From NCBI RefSeq assembly GCF_006159205.1, contig NZ_CP040812.1, forward strand, positions 3,410,001 to 3,474,000: a stretch of DNA of 64,000 nt. The letters run 5' to 3'. Position numbers and translations under genes: made by a program. The stretch is from Antarcticibacterium flavum (GTDB lineage: Bacteria; Bacteroidota; Bacteroidia; Flavobacteriales; Flavobacteriaceae). The notes beneath the pieces were generated by a model. It was not told the origin of the DNA. It was given only the letters and a program-made list of their open reading frames with translations, and ran no database searches. Positions 9,738 through 18,247 of this stretch are shown piece after piece (positions within the stretch are counted from its first letter, which is position 1; every line of letters starts with the position of its first letter).

Positions 9738-10722
9738 CTTGATTATTTGCACCTATAAAAGGCCTCAGGTTATAACTAAACTACTGGAATCTGTTTTCTT
9801 GCAGAATTTAGTTCCAAATGAAATAATAGTAGTGGATTCTTCACCTGATGTCCATACTAAGGATTTATTGAAAGGAGATAAGTATAGGGGACTCAAATAT
9901 TATAAGGTAGGCAAGGAAGATCAGGGACTTACCCGGCAGCGAAATTTTGGAATAAGAGAGACCAATGAAGATATAGAAGTAATCACATTCCTTGACGACG
10001 ATATTATTCTTGAACCTGATTATTTTGAGAATCTAATAGCTACCTATTCCGAAAAACCTGATGCAATAGGAGTAGGGGGGTATATAATTAACGAGGTCGA
10101 CTGGAGAAAAGCGGTGAAGTTGTCAACATTTAATGAATTCACAAAGGATGGCTACACCAGGAACCTGGGAAGCAGAAATTTACTTCGAAAAAAACTTGGT
10201 CTTTTAAGCGATAAACCTCCAGGTTTTATGCCGGAATACTCAAATGGATTATCAATAGGTTTCCTGCCTCCATCTGGGAAAACTTATCCGGTAGAATTTT
10301 TTATGGGTGGAGTCGCTTCGTATCGAAAAAAATTATTTAAGAGTCTTAGTTTCTCTAACTATTTTGAAGGATATGGTTTGTATGAAGATATGGATTTTTG
10401 CATACGTGCCTCCCGTTTAGGCCAGTTGTATGTCAATACTTCTGCAAGGGTAATTCATAATCATGCTGAATCCGGAAGGCCTGATCATTTGAAATATGGC
10501 AAAATGGTGATCAGGAATGGTTGGTATGTGTGGCGCTTGAAACATCCTCAACCTTGTCTTACCAACAAATTAAAATGGTATGCGACAGCAATTCTTTTAG
10601 GTGGTATCCGTTTTGGGAATGTTTTAACCACAAAAAATAGAAGTGCTGCTTTATTTGAAAGCCTGGGACGCTTAAGTGGTTTGGTAGATTTATTATTTCA
10701 CAAACCGAAAATCAACCAATGA
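9727..10722 (+). CDS. Family 2 glycosyltransferase
   Basis: A 331-residue GT-A enzyme. FSLIICTYKRPQVITKLLES is the first strand and donor-binding loop; ITFLDDDIILEPDYF carries the metal-binding DDD; YEDMDFCIRASRLG is the ED motif with the catalytic base. The ATG lies 11 bp inside the preceding gene, whose last codons differ in frame. The stop overlaps the next ATG. Probably transfers a hexose, but the donor is not predictable. Confidence 0.88.
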   Translation: MNFSLIICTYKRPQVITKLLESVFLQNLVPNEIIVVDSSPDVHTKDLLKGDKYRGLKYYKVGKEDQGLTRQRNFGIRETNEDIEVITFLDDDIILEPDYFENLIATYSEKPDAIGVGGYIINEVDWRKAVKLSTFNEFTKDGYTRNLGSRNLLRKKLGLLSDKPPGFMPEYSNGLSIGFLPPSGKTYPVEFFMGGVASYRKKLFKSLSFSNYFEGYGLYEDMDFCIRASRLGQLYVNTSARVIHNHAESGRPDHLKYGKMVIRNGWYVWRLKHPQPCLTNKLKWYATAILLGGIRFGNVLTTKNRSAALFESLGRLSGLVDLLFHKPKINQ

Positions 10723-11708
10723 AGGTAATAATTTACGCGCCTGTTGATGTTTTTTATTATTCATATTATATAGAAGGCTTCTATAGATTGTACGGAAAGA
10801 AAAACATTAAGTTTTCAACTTCTGAATTCCCTGCTTTTCCCGAAAGAGTTCTGGCAGCCATAATTAAGGAAGGCGCTACAGAAAAGAGAATTATTATCGA
10901 TGCTCTTGACACCTCCGCTATTTTTGGGAATCCTATGGAATGGAGTGATGTCTACGGTAAAGTAAATTACAATGAAAAAAAAATTCCTAATCAATTCCAG
11001 AATCAAATTATCGCCTTAGGGCCAGGCTTTGGTATTAAATTATGGTCATTTCCTCAAACTTTACAATTGGCATTAACAAATTACATCAAATCCAGAAATA
11101 GAATTTATTTAAAAAAATATTTCTTTACAAGTTACTGGAGACAATATAAAAGATTACCTCTTTCGGATTATAAAAAATCTATTCCTCAAAAGGCGTTTAT
11201 ATTTTTTTTAAGTTCACTGTGGAAAAATGAAAGTAAAACGAATGAAAGAAGAGCAAATTTTATAATTGCCTGCAAAGAGTTAAATCGGGTAAATTTCGAA
11301 GGAGGATTTGCACCCAGGTCAGATAATATGGATTTGGGATATAAAGAATTGATTTATAAAAGAATACCGTTGAATAAATATTTAGATAAAATAAAAAAGT
11401 CGATCTTAGTCTTTAATACTCCGGCTGTACAGGATTGTCATGGATGGAAGTTGCCGGAATTTTTACTACTGGGGAAGGCGGTAATTAGTACAACTCATGT
11501 AAATGATTTAGCAACCCCACTTGAACATGGTGTTCATTTGCATTATGTTGGCGATTCAAAAGAGGAAATAAAAGTGGGTATATTAAAAGTTTTAGAAAAT
11601 CCGGAATATCGCAAAAACCTTGAGCAAAATTCTATGGAATATTTTTCAAAAAATCTGGCACCTCAGGTTGTAGTTAAAAGATTAATTGATCACCCTGGAA
11701 TTAAATAA
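10719..11708 (+). CDS. Putative glycosyltransferase, GT-B/exostosin-like
   Basis: 329 residues, a lower-confidence glycosyltransferase. The N-terminal half has no clear motif. The C-terminal part contains ILVFNTPAVQDCHGWKLPEF, then LLLGKAVISTTHVNDLATPL and a helix-rich end (EEIKVGILKVLENPEYRKNL), which is the layout of the donor domain of GT1/exostosin-like enzymes, where a Glu follows the 'W-K-x-P-E' segment. ATGA overlap with the GT2 gene before it. It could be inactive or bind a non-nucleotide donor. Confidence 0.6.
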   Translation: MKVIIYAPVDVFYYSYYIEGFYRLYGKKNIKFSTSEFPAFPERVLAAIIKEGATEKRIIIDALDTSAIFGNPMEWSDVYGKVNYNEKKIPNQFQNQIIALGPGFGIKLWSFPQTLQLALTNYIKSRNRIYLKKYFFTSYWRQYKRLPLSDYKKSIPQKAFIFFLSSLWKNESKTNERRANFIIACKELNRVNFEGGFAPRSDNMDLGYKELIYKRIPLNKYLDKIKKSILVFNTPAVQDCHGWKLPEFLLLGKAVISTTHVNDLATPLEHGVHLHYVGDSKEEIKVGILKVLENPEYRKNLEQNSMEYFSKNLAPQVVVKRLIDHPGIK

Positions 11709-11717
11709 AAATTGTTT

Positions 11718-12521
11718 ATGAGTTCTAAAAAAGGATTAGATATAAATAAAAAGCAGCAGGAGTTTTATGAGAATAAAAAGAAAAATTTTGCCACAAGGAT
11801 ATGGTCTTTTTTTCGAAATGGAACTTTAAATAAAATTAAAAAAGAAATAGGAGTAGAACAGGATATCTATAATTTGCATGTAAGTTGGTTTGGGGATCTT
11901 TCAAAAAAGAAAGTACTTGATCTGGGGTGTTATGAAGGAAATTCGTTGACATATTATTTAGCCGAAAAATCTCTATCATATCTGGGTATTGACCTGAGTG
12001 AAAAAGCTATAAAATCTTTAAATGGCAGATTGATAAAATTAGACCATGCAGAAGCAAGAGCTGTTGATTTTCTTTCAAGCGATTTTAAGGAAAAGGATTT
12101 CGATCTCATATATGCTTATGGGGTGCTGCATCATTTTGAAAATGTAGATGAATTGATTTCGCGGTTAAAGGAAAAGCTAAGCAAGGATGGCGAGATTGTA
12201 AGTCACGATCCGCTGCAAACCAGTTTCCCAATCAAGGTCGTCAGAACTATATACAGACCTTTTCAAAGCGACAGGCATTGGGAGTGGCCGTTTTCCAAAA
12301 AGACATATTATAAATTTGAGCAAGCTTTTAATATAAAAGAGCGCAGGGCGGTTTTGGGAAAAGCCAAATGGAGTGCGATGTTTGGAATTTTACCCATTTC
12401 TGAAGAAAACAAAATAGATCGGGCGAAAAAGTGGCACCAGGAAGACTGGGAAAACTCCCGGGATTCCGATGCGCATATGTTCAAATGCATGCACCTTAGC
12501 ATGCTTATGAAAAATAAATAA
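11718..12521 (+). CDS. Class I SAM-dependent methyltransferase (type 11-like)
   Basis: About 267 residues from ATG 11718 (a TTG at 11712 would add two residues). Motif I KKVLDLGCYEGNSLTYYL and the acidic turn YLGIDLSEKAI are followed by DLIYAYGVLHHFENVDELIS, the very typical methyltransferase type-11 motif. This is the best-defined of the four methyltransferases in the locus. The ATG of the next GT gene follows one base after its stop. It may methylate a sugar or a lipid-linked intermediate. Confidence 0.85.
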   Translation: MSSKKGLDINKKQQEFYENKKKNFATRIWSFFRNGTLNKIKKEIGVEQDIYNLHVSWFGDLSKKKVLDLGCYEGNSLTYYLAEKSLSYLGIDLSEKAIKSLNGRLIKLDHAEARAVDFLSSDFKEKDFDLIYAYGVLHHFENVDELISRLKEKLSKDGEIVSHDPLQTSFPIKVVRTIYRPFQSDRHWEWPFSKKTYYKFEQAFNIKERRAVLGKAKWSAMFGILPISEENKIDRAKKWHQEDWENSRDSDAHMFKCMHLSMLMKNK

Positions 12522-12522
12522 A

Positions 12523-13731
12523 ATGAGGTTCGCCATCTTCACCCATGTGCAGCATTGTGAGCGGAGAGGTAAGTTTTACGCCTACTCTCCTTACGTAAGA
12601 GAAATGAATCTGTGGTTAAAACATGTGAGTGAGGTGGAAGTACTAGCCCCCGGATCCAAGAAAGGGGAGATGGAAAATTCAGGATTACCCTACCATCATT
12701 CAAATCTTAGCTTTACATCAATTCCCTCTTTTAATTTTCTAAAAATAGCTTCAATAATTAGGGCTGTTTTAATTATTCCCATCATTTTTTTCCGAATTAT
12801 CAGAAGCATGCGGAAGGCAGATCACCTTCATCTCCGTTGCCCGGGAAATATTGGGTTGCTAGCCTGTATATGTCAAATATTCTTTCCAAACAAACCAAAG
12901 ACGGCCAAATATGCCGGCAACTGGGATCCGGAGGCTAAACAACCGTGGACTTATAATCTTCAAAAATGGATACTAACCAATACATTTTTGACCCGAAACA
13001 TGAAAGTACTTGTCTACGGTGAATGGCCAAATCAAACAAAGAATATTTTTCCCTTTTTTACAGCTTCTTTTTGTGAAACGGAAAAGGAAGTAGTGGAAAA
13101 GGAGTTTACTCAACCATACAGATTTCTTTTTGTCGGGAATTTAGTAGAGGGAAAGCAGCCATTATTCGCCCTGCAATTTGTTGTAGCCTTTAATGAAGAA
13201 AGAAATATCAAGGCAGAAATTCATATTTATGGGGATGGTCCCTTATTTAATAATTTAGAAAAGGAAGCTCAAAATAAAGATTATATTCACCTGTACGGAA
13301 GTCAGCCTCTTAGTTTACTAAAGCAGGCATATAAAGAAGCCCATTTTCTTATTCTTGCTTCAAAAAGTGAAGGGTGGCCAAAAGCAGTGGCAGAGGGGAT
13401 GTTCTTTGGGTGTATCCCCATCGCCACAGCAGTTAGTTGTGTCCCTTTTATCCTTGGAGGAGGGAGTCGTGGGATTATTACTCAAAGAATCGATGAGAGA
13501 GAAGAGGAAAGTAAAGATTGGAATGTGGAAAGTCAGAGCATGTTTAAAAAGAAGGAAAGTGGACTTAAAACTGAAAATAGTCCGGTCGTATTAGAGAAAA
13601 CTTTGGAAAGGGTTATATGCCTATTAAAGGATGCGCAGGAGATGAGACGGATGTCAAAGGAAGCACAGCAGTGGAGTCAGGAGTATACATTAGAAAAATT
13701 TGAGGTTGAAATTATTAAAATTTTACAATAG
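12523..13731 (+). CDS. Glycosyltransferase group 1 (GT4)
   Basis: 402 residues, GT-B. The donor domain starts at YRFLFVGNLVEGKQPLFALQ and includes AEIHIYGDGPLFNNLEKEA and LILASKSEGWPKAVAEGMFF, the GT4 E-x7-E region. A charged, low-complexity insertion of ~35 residues (around IDEREEESKDWNVE) interrupts the last part of the domain. Shared operon with the methyltransferase before it. Specificity unknown. Confidence 0.83.
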   Translation: MRFAIFTHVQHCERRGKFYAYSPYVREMNLWLKHVSEVEVLAPGSKKGEMENSGLPYHHSNLSFTSIPSFNFLKIASIIRAVLIIPIIFFRIIRSMRKADHLHLRCPGNIGLLACICQIFFPNKPKTAKYAGNWDPEAKQPWTYNLQKWILTNTFLTRNMKVLVYGEWPNQTKNIFPFFTASFCETEKEVVEKEFTQPYRFLFVGNLVEGKQPLFALQFVVAFNEERNIKAEIHIYGDGPLFNNLEKEAQNKDYIHLYGSQPLSLLKQAYKEAHFLILASKSEGWPKAVAEGMFFGCIPIATAVSCVPFILGGGSRGIITQRIDEREEESKDWNVESQSMFKKKESGLKTENSPVVLEKTLERVICLLKDAQEMRRMSKEAQQWSQEYTLEKFEVEIIKILQ

Positions 13732-13786
13732 GAAAAAGTAAAAAGTTATCCTATAACATGTTTTACAGTTGCTTAAATTAAGATTA

Positions 13787-14800
13787 ATGAGGAAAATATT
13801 GAAATTATCCATCATAGCTTTTTTTATTCTTATAAGTGCATTGTTATGGGCTAATTACAGATATGCCTTTTGGAGCGTGAAGGGGGGAGGCTGGTCTATT
13901 GGTACCAATACGCTCAGCGAATTTTTTATAGAAAATCCTGTAAAAAACAGCAAAATTTTCTCAATAAAATGGCTAAATCAACAGACTGAAGAAAATTCAA
14001 TATTTCTAGCTGATCCGTTTCTTTTTGTTGAGAATAACGTTTACTATATTTTTTTTGAACATCAGGCAGAAGGAAATGCAAATATTGGTTTAATTAAATC
14101 ATTAGACGGTAAGAATTATTCATTTGAGGGGAATGTTTTAAATGAAAAATTTCATCTTTCTTTTCCTCAGGTTTTTAAAGTTAATGAAGAATATTATATG
14201 CTTCCGGAAACTAAAGAAACTGGACATGTTTTATTATATAGAACTGATAACTTTCCTTTTGACTGGAAAATATTAGATACTTTAATTAAAAATGTAAGCT
14301 ATAAAGATCCCGCAATTTTACTATCAGATACTTTGAAGATAATTAGCGTGAGTGATGATAAGTTAAAACAATCGTTTTATAGGGCAGATAGTTTAAGGGG
14401 AGAGTGGAAACCGGAAATTAGGTTTAAACACAGATTTGGCGATGAAACCAGAGCCGGGGGCAATTTTTTTCAGATCAATGGTGAATGGTTTTTGCCCTTA
14501 CAAAAAAATAACAGGGGCTATGGTTCAGGTATTTCTATCTTTAGATTAAAATTTGAGAAAAATGAATTAAAGTTGGAAAAACATTTGGATACTTATCTGG
14601 ATAAAATTGACAGTATTGAGTGGTTTAATAGAGGAATGCATCATATTTCAGTTTTTCCTGTAAATGATAAGTTTGAGGTTGCTTTTGATGGCGATATTAA
14701 AAATTTAAAGAATAAAAAAGACGTAAACTGGAAGGCATCCTTAAAATATAATTTTTATGATCTAAAAAAGTTTTTTAAGGAATTAGTCCCAAATAAATAG
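13787..14800 (+). CDS. Membrane-anchored beta-propeller-like protein (GINT1 N-terminal/GH43-like)
   Basis: About 337 residues from ATG 13787 (TTG 13769 is possible but adds only six residues). One N-terminal membrane helix (LSIIAFFILISALLWA), then a soluble part with repeated blade-like units: SIFLADPFLFVENNVYYIFF, NIGLIKSLDGKNYSFEGNVL, VFKVNEEYYMLPETKETGHV, DPAILLSDTLKIISVSDD. This resembles the five-bladed propeller domain found before glycosyltransferase domains in GINT1-like proteins and in GH43/GH32-like folds; here it stands alone. It lies between two GT4 genes, so it may modify or process the glycan outside the membrane. No catalytic residues are assigned. Confidence 0.6.
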   Translation: MRKILKLSIIAFFILISALLWANYRYAFWSVKGGGWSIGTNTLSEFFIENPVKNSKIFSIKWLNQQTEENSIFLADPFLFVENNVYYIFFEHQAEGNANIGLIKSLDGKNYSFEGNVLNEKFHLSFPQVFKVNEEYYMLPETKETGHVLLYRTDNFPFDWKILDTLIKNVSYKDPAILLSDTLKIISVSDDKLKQSFYRADSLRGEWKPEIRFKHRFGDETRAGGNFFQINGEWFLPLQKNNRGYGSGISIFRLKFEKNELKLEKHLDTYLDKIDSIEWFNRGMHHISVFPVNDKFEVAFDGDIKNLKNKKDVNWKASLKYNFYDLKKFFKELVPNK

Positions 14801-14850
14801 ATAATTCCTTCAGAAACTTTCTAAATGGAAAAAAGTGAGCCAAAAATAGT

Positions 14851-15912
14851 ATGAGAGTACTTCAAATAATTGATTCTTTACGACCAGGAGGAGCGGAGAA
14901 GATGGCGGTGAATATTGCCAATGCTTTGCTGCCTTTTGTCGATAAATCCTTTCTTTGCTGCACAAGACAGGAGGGCTTATTAAAAAAGGAGATCAAGAAT
15001 GAAGTAGGTTATTTATTTTTGTCTAAAAAATCCAGTCTTGATCCTCTCGCGATTTTGAAGCTGAAAAAGTTTATTCGAGAGAATAAAATTGAGCTCGTAC
15101 ACGCCCACAGTACATCATTTTTTCTGCCAGGAATTTTAAAATTATCGGGGAGCAAATTTAAACTCATATGGCATGATCATTATGGAGAAAGTGAAAATTT
15201 GGAAAAAAGGGAGTATAGAATTTTAAAAAGGTTTTCAAAATTATTTTCCGGAATCATTTCGGTGAATACGGTTCTTAGGAATTGGGCAATTCAGAAACTG
15301 GATTGTAATAAAGTGATTGAGATTAAAAATTTTATACCCGAGCTGGAGCTTACGGAAGAATCGAAAATTAAATTGAGAGGGAATCAGGATGATTTTAAAA
15401 TTATTTGCGTAGCGAATCTCAGGCCTCAGAAAGACCATCTTACTCTATTGAGAGCTTTTGAGATGTTGAAACCGGATATAAATGTGAGCTTGCATCTTAT
15501 TGGAGAAGATCCGGGAACTATGTATTCCGCTTCAATTCTGAAAGCAATAGAAAATTCATCTGTTAAACATAAAATCTTTTTTTACGGAACTCAGGTTGGA
15601 ATAATACCTTTCCTTAAAAAGGCAGATTTAGGAATTTTATCATCACGTTCTGAAGGTTTGCCCTTAGCTTTACTGGAATATGGTATGGCAGGTTTACCTG
15701 TGATTTGTACGAGAGTAGGTAAGTGTCCCGAGGTAATAGGAGAATATGGAGAAACAGTTCCTAAAGAAAATTCTAAGGCCTTAATAGAAAAAATCAATTT
15801 CTATATTAACCACCCAGATAAAATGAATATTGATTCTACTCAATTCCAGCAAAGGATTAAAGAAAAATATTCAGAATTAATAATTATAAATAGAATTTTA
15901 GACTTCTATTAA
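14851..15912 (+). CDS. Glycosyltransferase group 1 (GT4)
   Basis: 353 residues. MRVLQIIDSLRPGGAEKMAV is the classical GT4 N-terminus with the glycine-rich acceptor loop. The donor domain has IICVANLRPQKDHLTLLRAF, SLHLIGEDPG and LGILSSRSEGLPLALLEYGM (E-x7-E motif). Its stop abuts the ATG of the polymerase/ligase gene. This is one of the clearest glycosyltransferases in the cluster; sugar specificity unknown. Confidence 0.9.
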   Translation: MRVLQIIDSLRPGGAEKMAVNIANALLPFVDKSFLCCTRQEGLLKKEIKNEVGYLFLSKKSSLDPLAILKLKKFIRENKIELVHAHSTSFFLPGILKLSGSKFKLIWHDHYGESENLEKREYRILKRFSKLFSGIISVNTVLRNWAIQKLDCNKVIEIKNFIPELELTEESKIKLRGNQDDFKIICVANLRPQKDHLTLLRAFEMLKPDINVSLHLIGEDPGTMYSASILKAIENSSVKHKIFFYGTQVGIIPFLKKADLGILSSRSEGLPLALLEYGMAGLPVICTRVGKCPEVIGEYGETVPKENSKALIEKINFYINHPDKMNIDSTQFQQRIKEKYSELIIINRILDFY

Positions 15913-17277
15913 ATGATAAAACAGGAAAAATATACGAACATCCTATATATAAAACTTCTCCTGCTTCACGTGGGTTTGGCTTTCCTGATATATTCTTTTA
16001 GGTCTTTATCCACTGCCTTATTGATTTCAGTAATCGGATATTTTCTATTTATTACAATTCAAAATCAAAACAGAAATAATGAGGCCCTTATGGCCGCGGC
16101 ATACATCGCCGGTGCAGAAGTTTTTTTTAGGATGACCGGGGGAATGGTTTTTTATGAAACCGGCAAATATTCCGTAATCATTTTCTTAATCATAGGTATG
16201 TTTTTTAAAGGAACTTCTTCTCGAACTGTACCTTATTGGATCTATTTAATAATATTATTACCAGGGATAATTGTGGCATCAATAACAATGAGTTATGAGG
16301 CTGAATTTCGAAAGCTTGTTATTTTCAATTTAAGTGGCCCCATTGCTTTAGGGGTGTCGGCCTTGTATTGCTATTACAAGAAAATAAAAAAAGAGGATTT
16401 TCAGAAAGTTTTACTTATGCTGTTACTTCCCCTTATCACTCAAATGATTTACCTTTTCTTGTATACACCGACTTTACATGAAGGTATAATTAGTTTATCC
16501 GGTAATTACGCTGCAACAGGGGGCTATGGTCCTAATCAAATCTCAACAGTTTTTGGGTTAGGTGCTTTTCTTTTGGTTACACGAATCTTTACCGTTAAGA
16601 ATAGATTTATTAATATTATTGATATTGTTCTTCTTGTGTTGATGGGATATAGAGGAGTTATTACTTTTTCGAGAGGAGGAATTTTTACGGCTATTATTTG
16701 TATTATAGCCTTTCTCGCCTTCTTTTACTTAAAGCAAGAAAAAAAAGAACAAACAAATACCGCTTTCAAAATCATTCTTATAGGAATTTCAGTTATACTT
16801 ATTTGGACTTATTCATCAATTAATACCTTTGGATTAATTGAAAATCGTTATGCAAACAGGACAGCTGGAGGTGAGTTAAAGGATGACATCACAACGGGTA
16901 GGGTAGAAATTGTTGAAAATGAACTTCTTGCTTTTTACAAACATCCCGTCACTGGCATTGGAGTTGGAAAGGGAAAAGAATATAGGGAAGAAAATTTTGG
17001 CTTTGGTATTGCCTCTCACAACGAAATTAGCAGACTTCTTTCCGAGCACGGGTTATTAGGAATTGTTGCCATCCTAATCCTTATATTTGTCCCCATAGTT
17101 TTCTGGACGAAATTTAAAAACAACTATTATTTCCTGGCATTTGTGGCCTTTTGGTTCCTTACCATAAACCACTCTGCCATGAGGATTGCATTGCCGGCTT
17201 TTGTATATGGGCTGGCATTATTATATATCGTAGATGAAAAAAAGGATCCTGTATATAGGAAACGACTTAGCAATTAA
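15913..17277 (+). CDS. O-antigen polymerase/ligase-family membrane protein (Wzy/WaaL-like)
   Basis: 454 residues, almost wholly hydrophobic with about ten to twelve membrane helices, AT-rich codons. The Wzy_C-type region is visible: GYRGVITFSRGGIFTAII, then a long loop with GRVEIVENELLAFYKHPVTG and GIASHNEISRLLSEHGLLGI, where the HN-(x)n-EHGxxG pattern is typical of this family. In the pathway it would polymerise undecaprenyl-linked repeat units or ligate the chain. Polymerase is favoured because it lies in a repeat-unit cluster. Its last 44 bp overlap the next gene. Confidence 0.82.
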   Translation: MIKQEKYTNILYIKLLLLHVGLAFLIYSFRSLSTALLISVIGYFLFITIQNQNRNNEALMAAAYIAGAEVFFRMTGGMVFYETGKYSVIIFLIIGMFFKGTSSRTVPYWIYLIILLPGIIVASITMSYEAEFRKLVIFNLSGPIALGVSALYCYYKKIKKEDFQKVLLMLLLPLITQMIYLFLYTPTLHEGIISLSGNYAATGGYGPNQISTVFGLGAFLLVTRIFTVKNRFINIIDIVLLVLMGYRGVITFSRGGIFTAIICIIAFLAFFYLKQEKKEQTNTAFKIILIGISVILIWTYSSINTFGLIENRYANRTAGGELKDDITTGRVEIVENELLAFYKHPVTGIGVGKGKEYREENFGFGIASHNEISRLLSEHGLLGIVAILILIFVPIVFWTKFKNNYYFLAFVAFWFLTINHSAMRIALPAFVYGLALLYIVDEKKDPVYRKRLSN

Positions 17278-18247
17278 CAGCTTTACGGCTACCTATATCT
17301 CCTTTTTCAGCAAGGTGCTTAAAAAGGAGGGATACGAGGTGCGCAAGGCTTCCAACAAGAATAACAAGGCCCTGCGCCTGGTGGAGATGCTGCGCCTTAT
17401 TGCCAAACACCATAAGGCTACAGATGTGGTGATCATCGATACCTACGGGGCCATGAATTTCTATTACGCCTACCTGGTGGCCAAGGCCTGCCAGATCTAC
17501 AACCTGGATTATATCCCTATCCTGCACGGCGGGAATCTTCCGGACAGGCTTAGCGATAACCGCTTCCTTAGCAAAAGCCTTTTTGGAAAGGCAAAGATGA
17601 ATGTGGCGCCCTCACTGTTCCTTTATAATATCTTCAAAGAGGCAGGATTTGACAATTTACAGATCATTCCCAACTCTATTGAACTTCGGAAATATCCGTT
17701 TAAAGAACGAAGCGCTTTCAAGCCCCGGTTGTTATGGGTACGCCGCTTCCAGGGCAGATACAATCCCATGCTGGCAGTGAAGGTGCTGGAGAATCTACTG
17801 CTCACTTACCCTGAAGCCCAACTATGTATGGTGGGGCCGGAGAAGGATGGGAGTATGAAGAAATGTGAGGCCTATGCCGAAAAATATAAGCTGCCGGTCA
17901 CTTTCACCGGAAAGCTGAAAAAGAAGGAATGGGCGGCGATCGCCAAAGATTATGATATTTTCCTGAATACCACCAACATTGACAACACCCCCATAAGCGT
18001 GATAGAAGCCATGGCCCTGGGCCTTGGAATGCTCTCTACAGATGTGGGCGGGATGCATTACCTGGTAACCGATGGGAAAGATGGGCTGCTGGTACCTGCC
18101 AAAGATGAGGTAGCGATGACCAATGGGGTAAAGCAGCTTATTGAGAACCCCGATGATACAAGAGCAATGGTGAGAAAGGCAAGGGAGAAGGTGACGGCTT
18201 TTGACTGGGAAGTTGTGAAACACGACTGGAATAAACTCCTGGAATAA
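17234..18247 (+). CDS. Glycosyltransferase group 1 (GT4), first of a tandem pair
   Basis: 337 residues. RILYIGNDLAINSFTATYIS starts the acceptor domain; the donor domain has LLWVRRFQGRYNPMLAVKVL, AQLCMVGPEKDGSMKKCEAY and NTPISVIEAMALGLGMLSTD, the E-x7-E region. The ATG lies inside the polymerase gene. The following gene has the same length and the same motifs and is clearly a paralogue. The DNA is much GC-richer than the genes before it. Likely one of the conserved, non-variable steps of the pathway. Confidence 0.88.
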   Translation: MKKRILYIGNDLAINSFTATYISFFSKVLKKEGYEVRKASNKNNKALRLVEMLRLIAKHHKATDVVIIDTYGAMNFYYAYLVAKACQIYNLDYIPILHGGNLPDRLSDNRFLSKSLFGKAKMNVAPSLFLYNIFKEAGFDNLQIIPNSIELRKYPFKERSAFKPRLLWVRRFQGRYNPMLAVKVLENLLLTYPEAQLCMVGPEKDGSMKKCEAYAEKYKLPVTFTGKLKKKEWAAIAKDYDIFLNTTNIDNTPISVIEAMALGLGMLSTDVGGMHYLVTDGKDGLLVPAKDEVAMTNGVKQLIENPDDTRAMVRKAREKVTAFDWEVVKHDWNKLLE

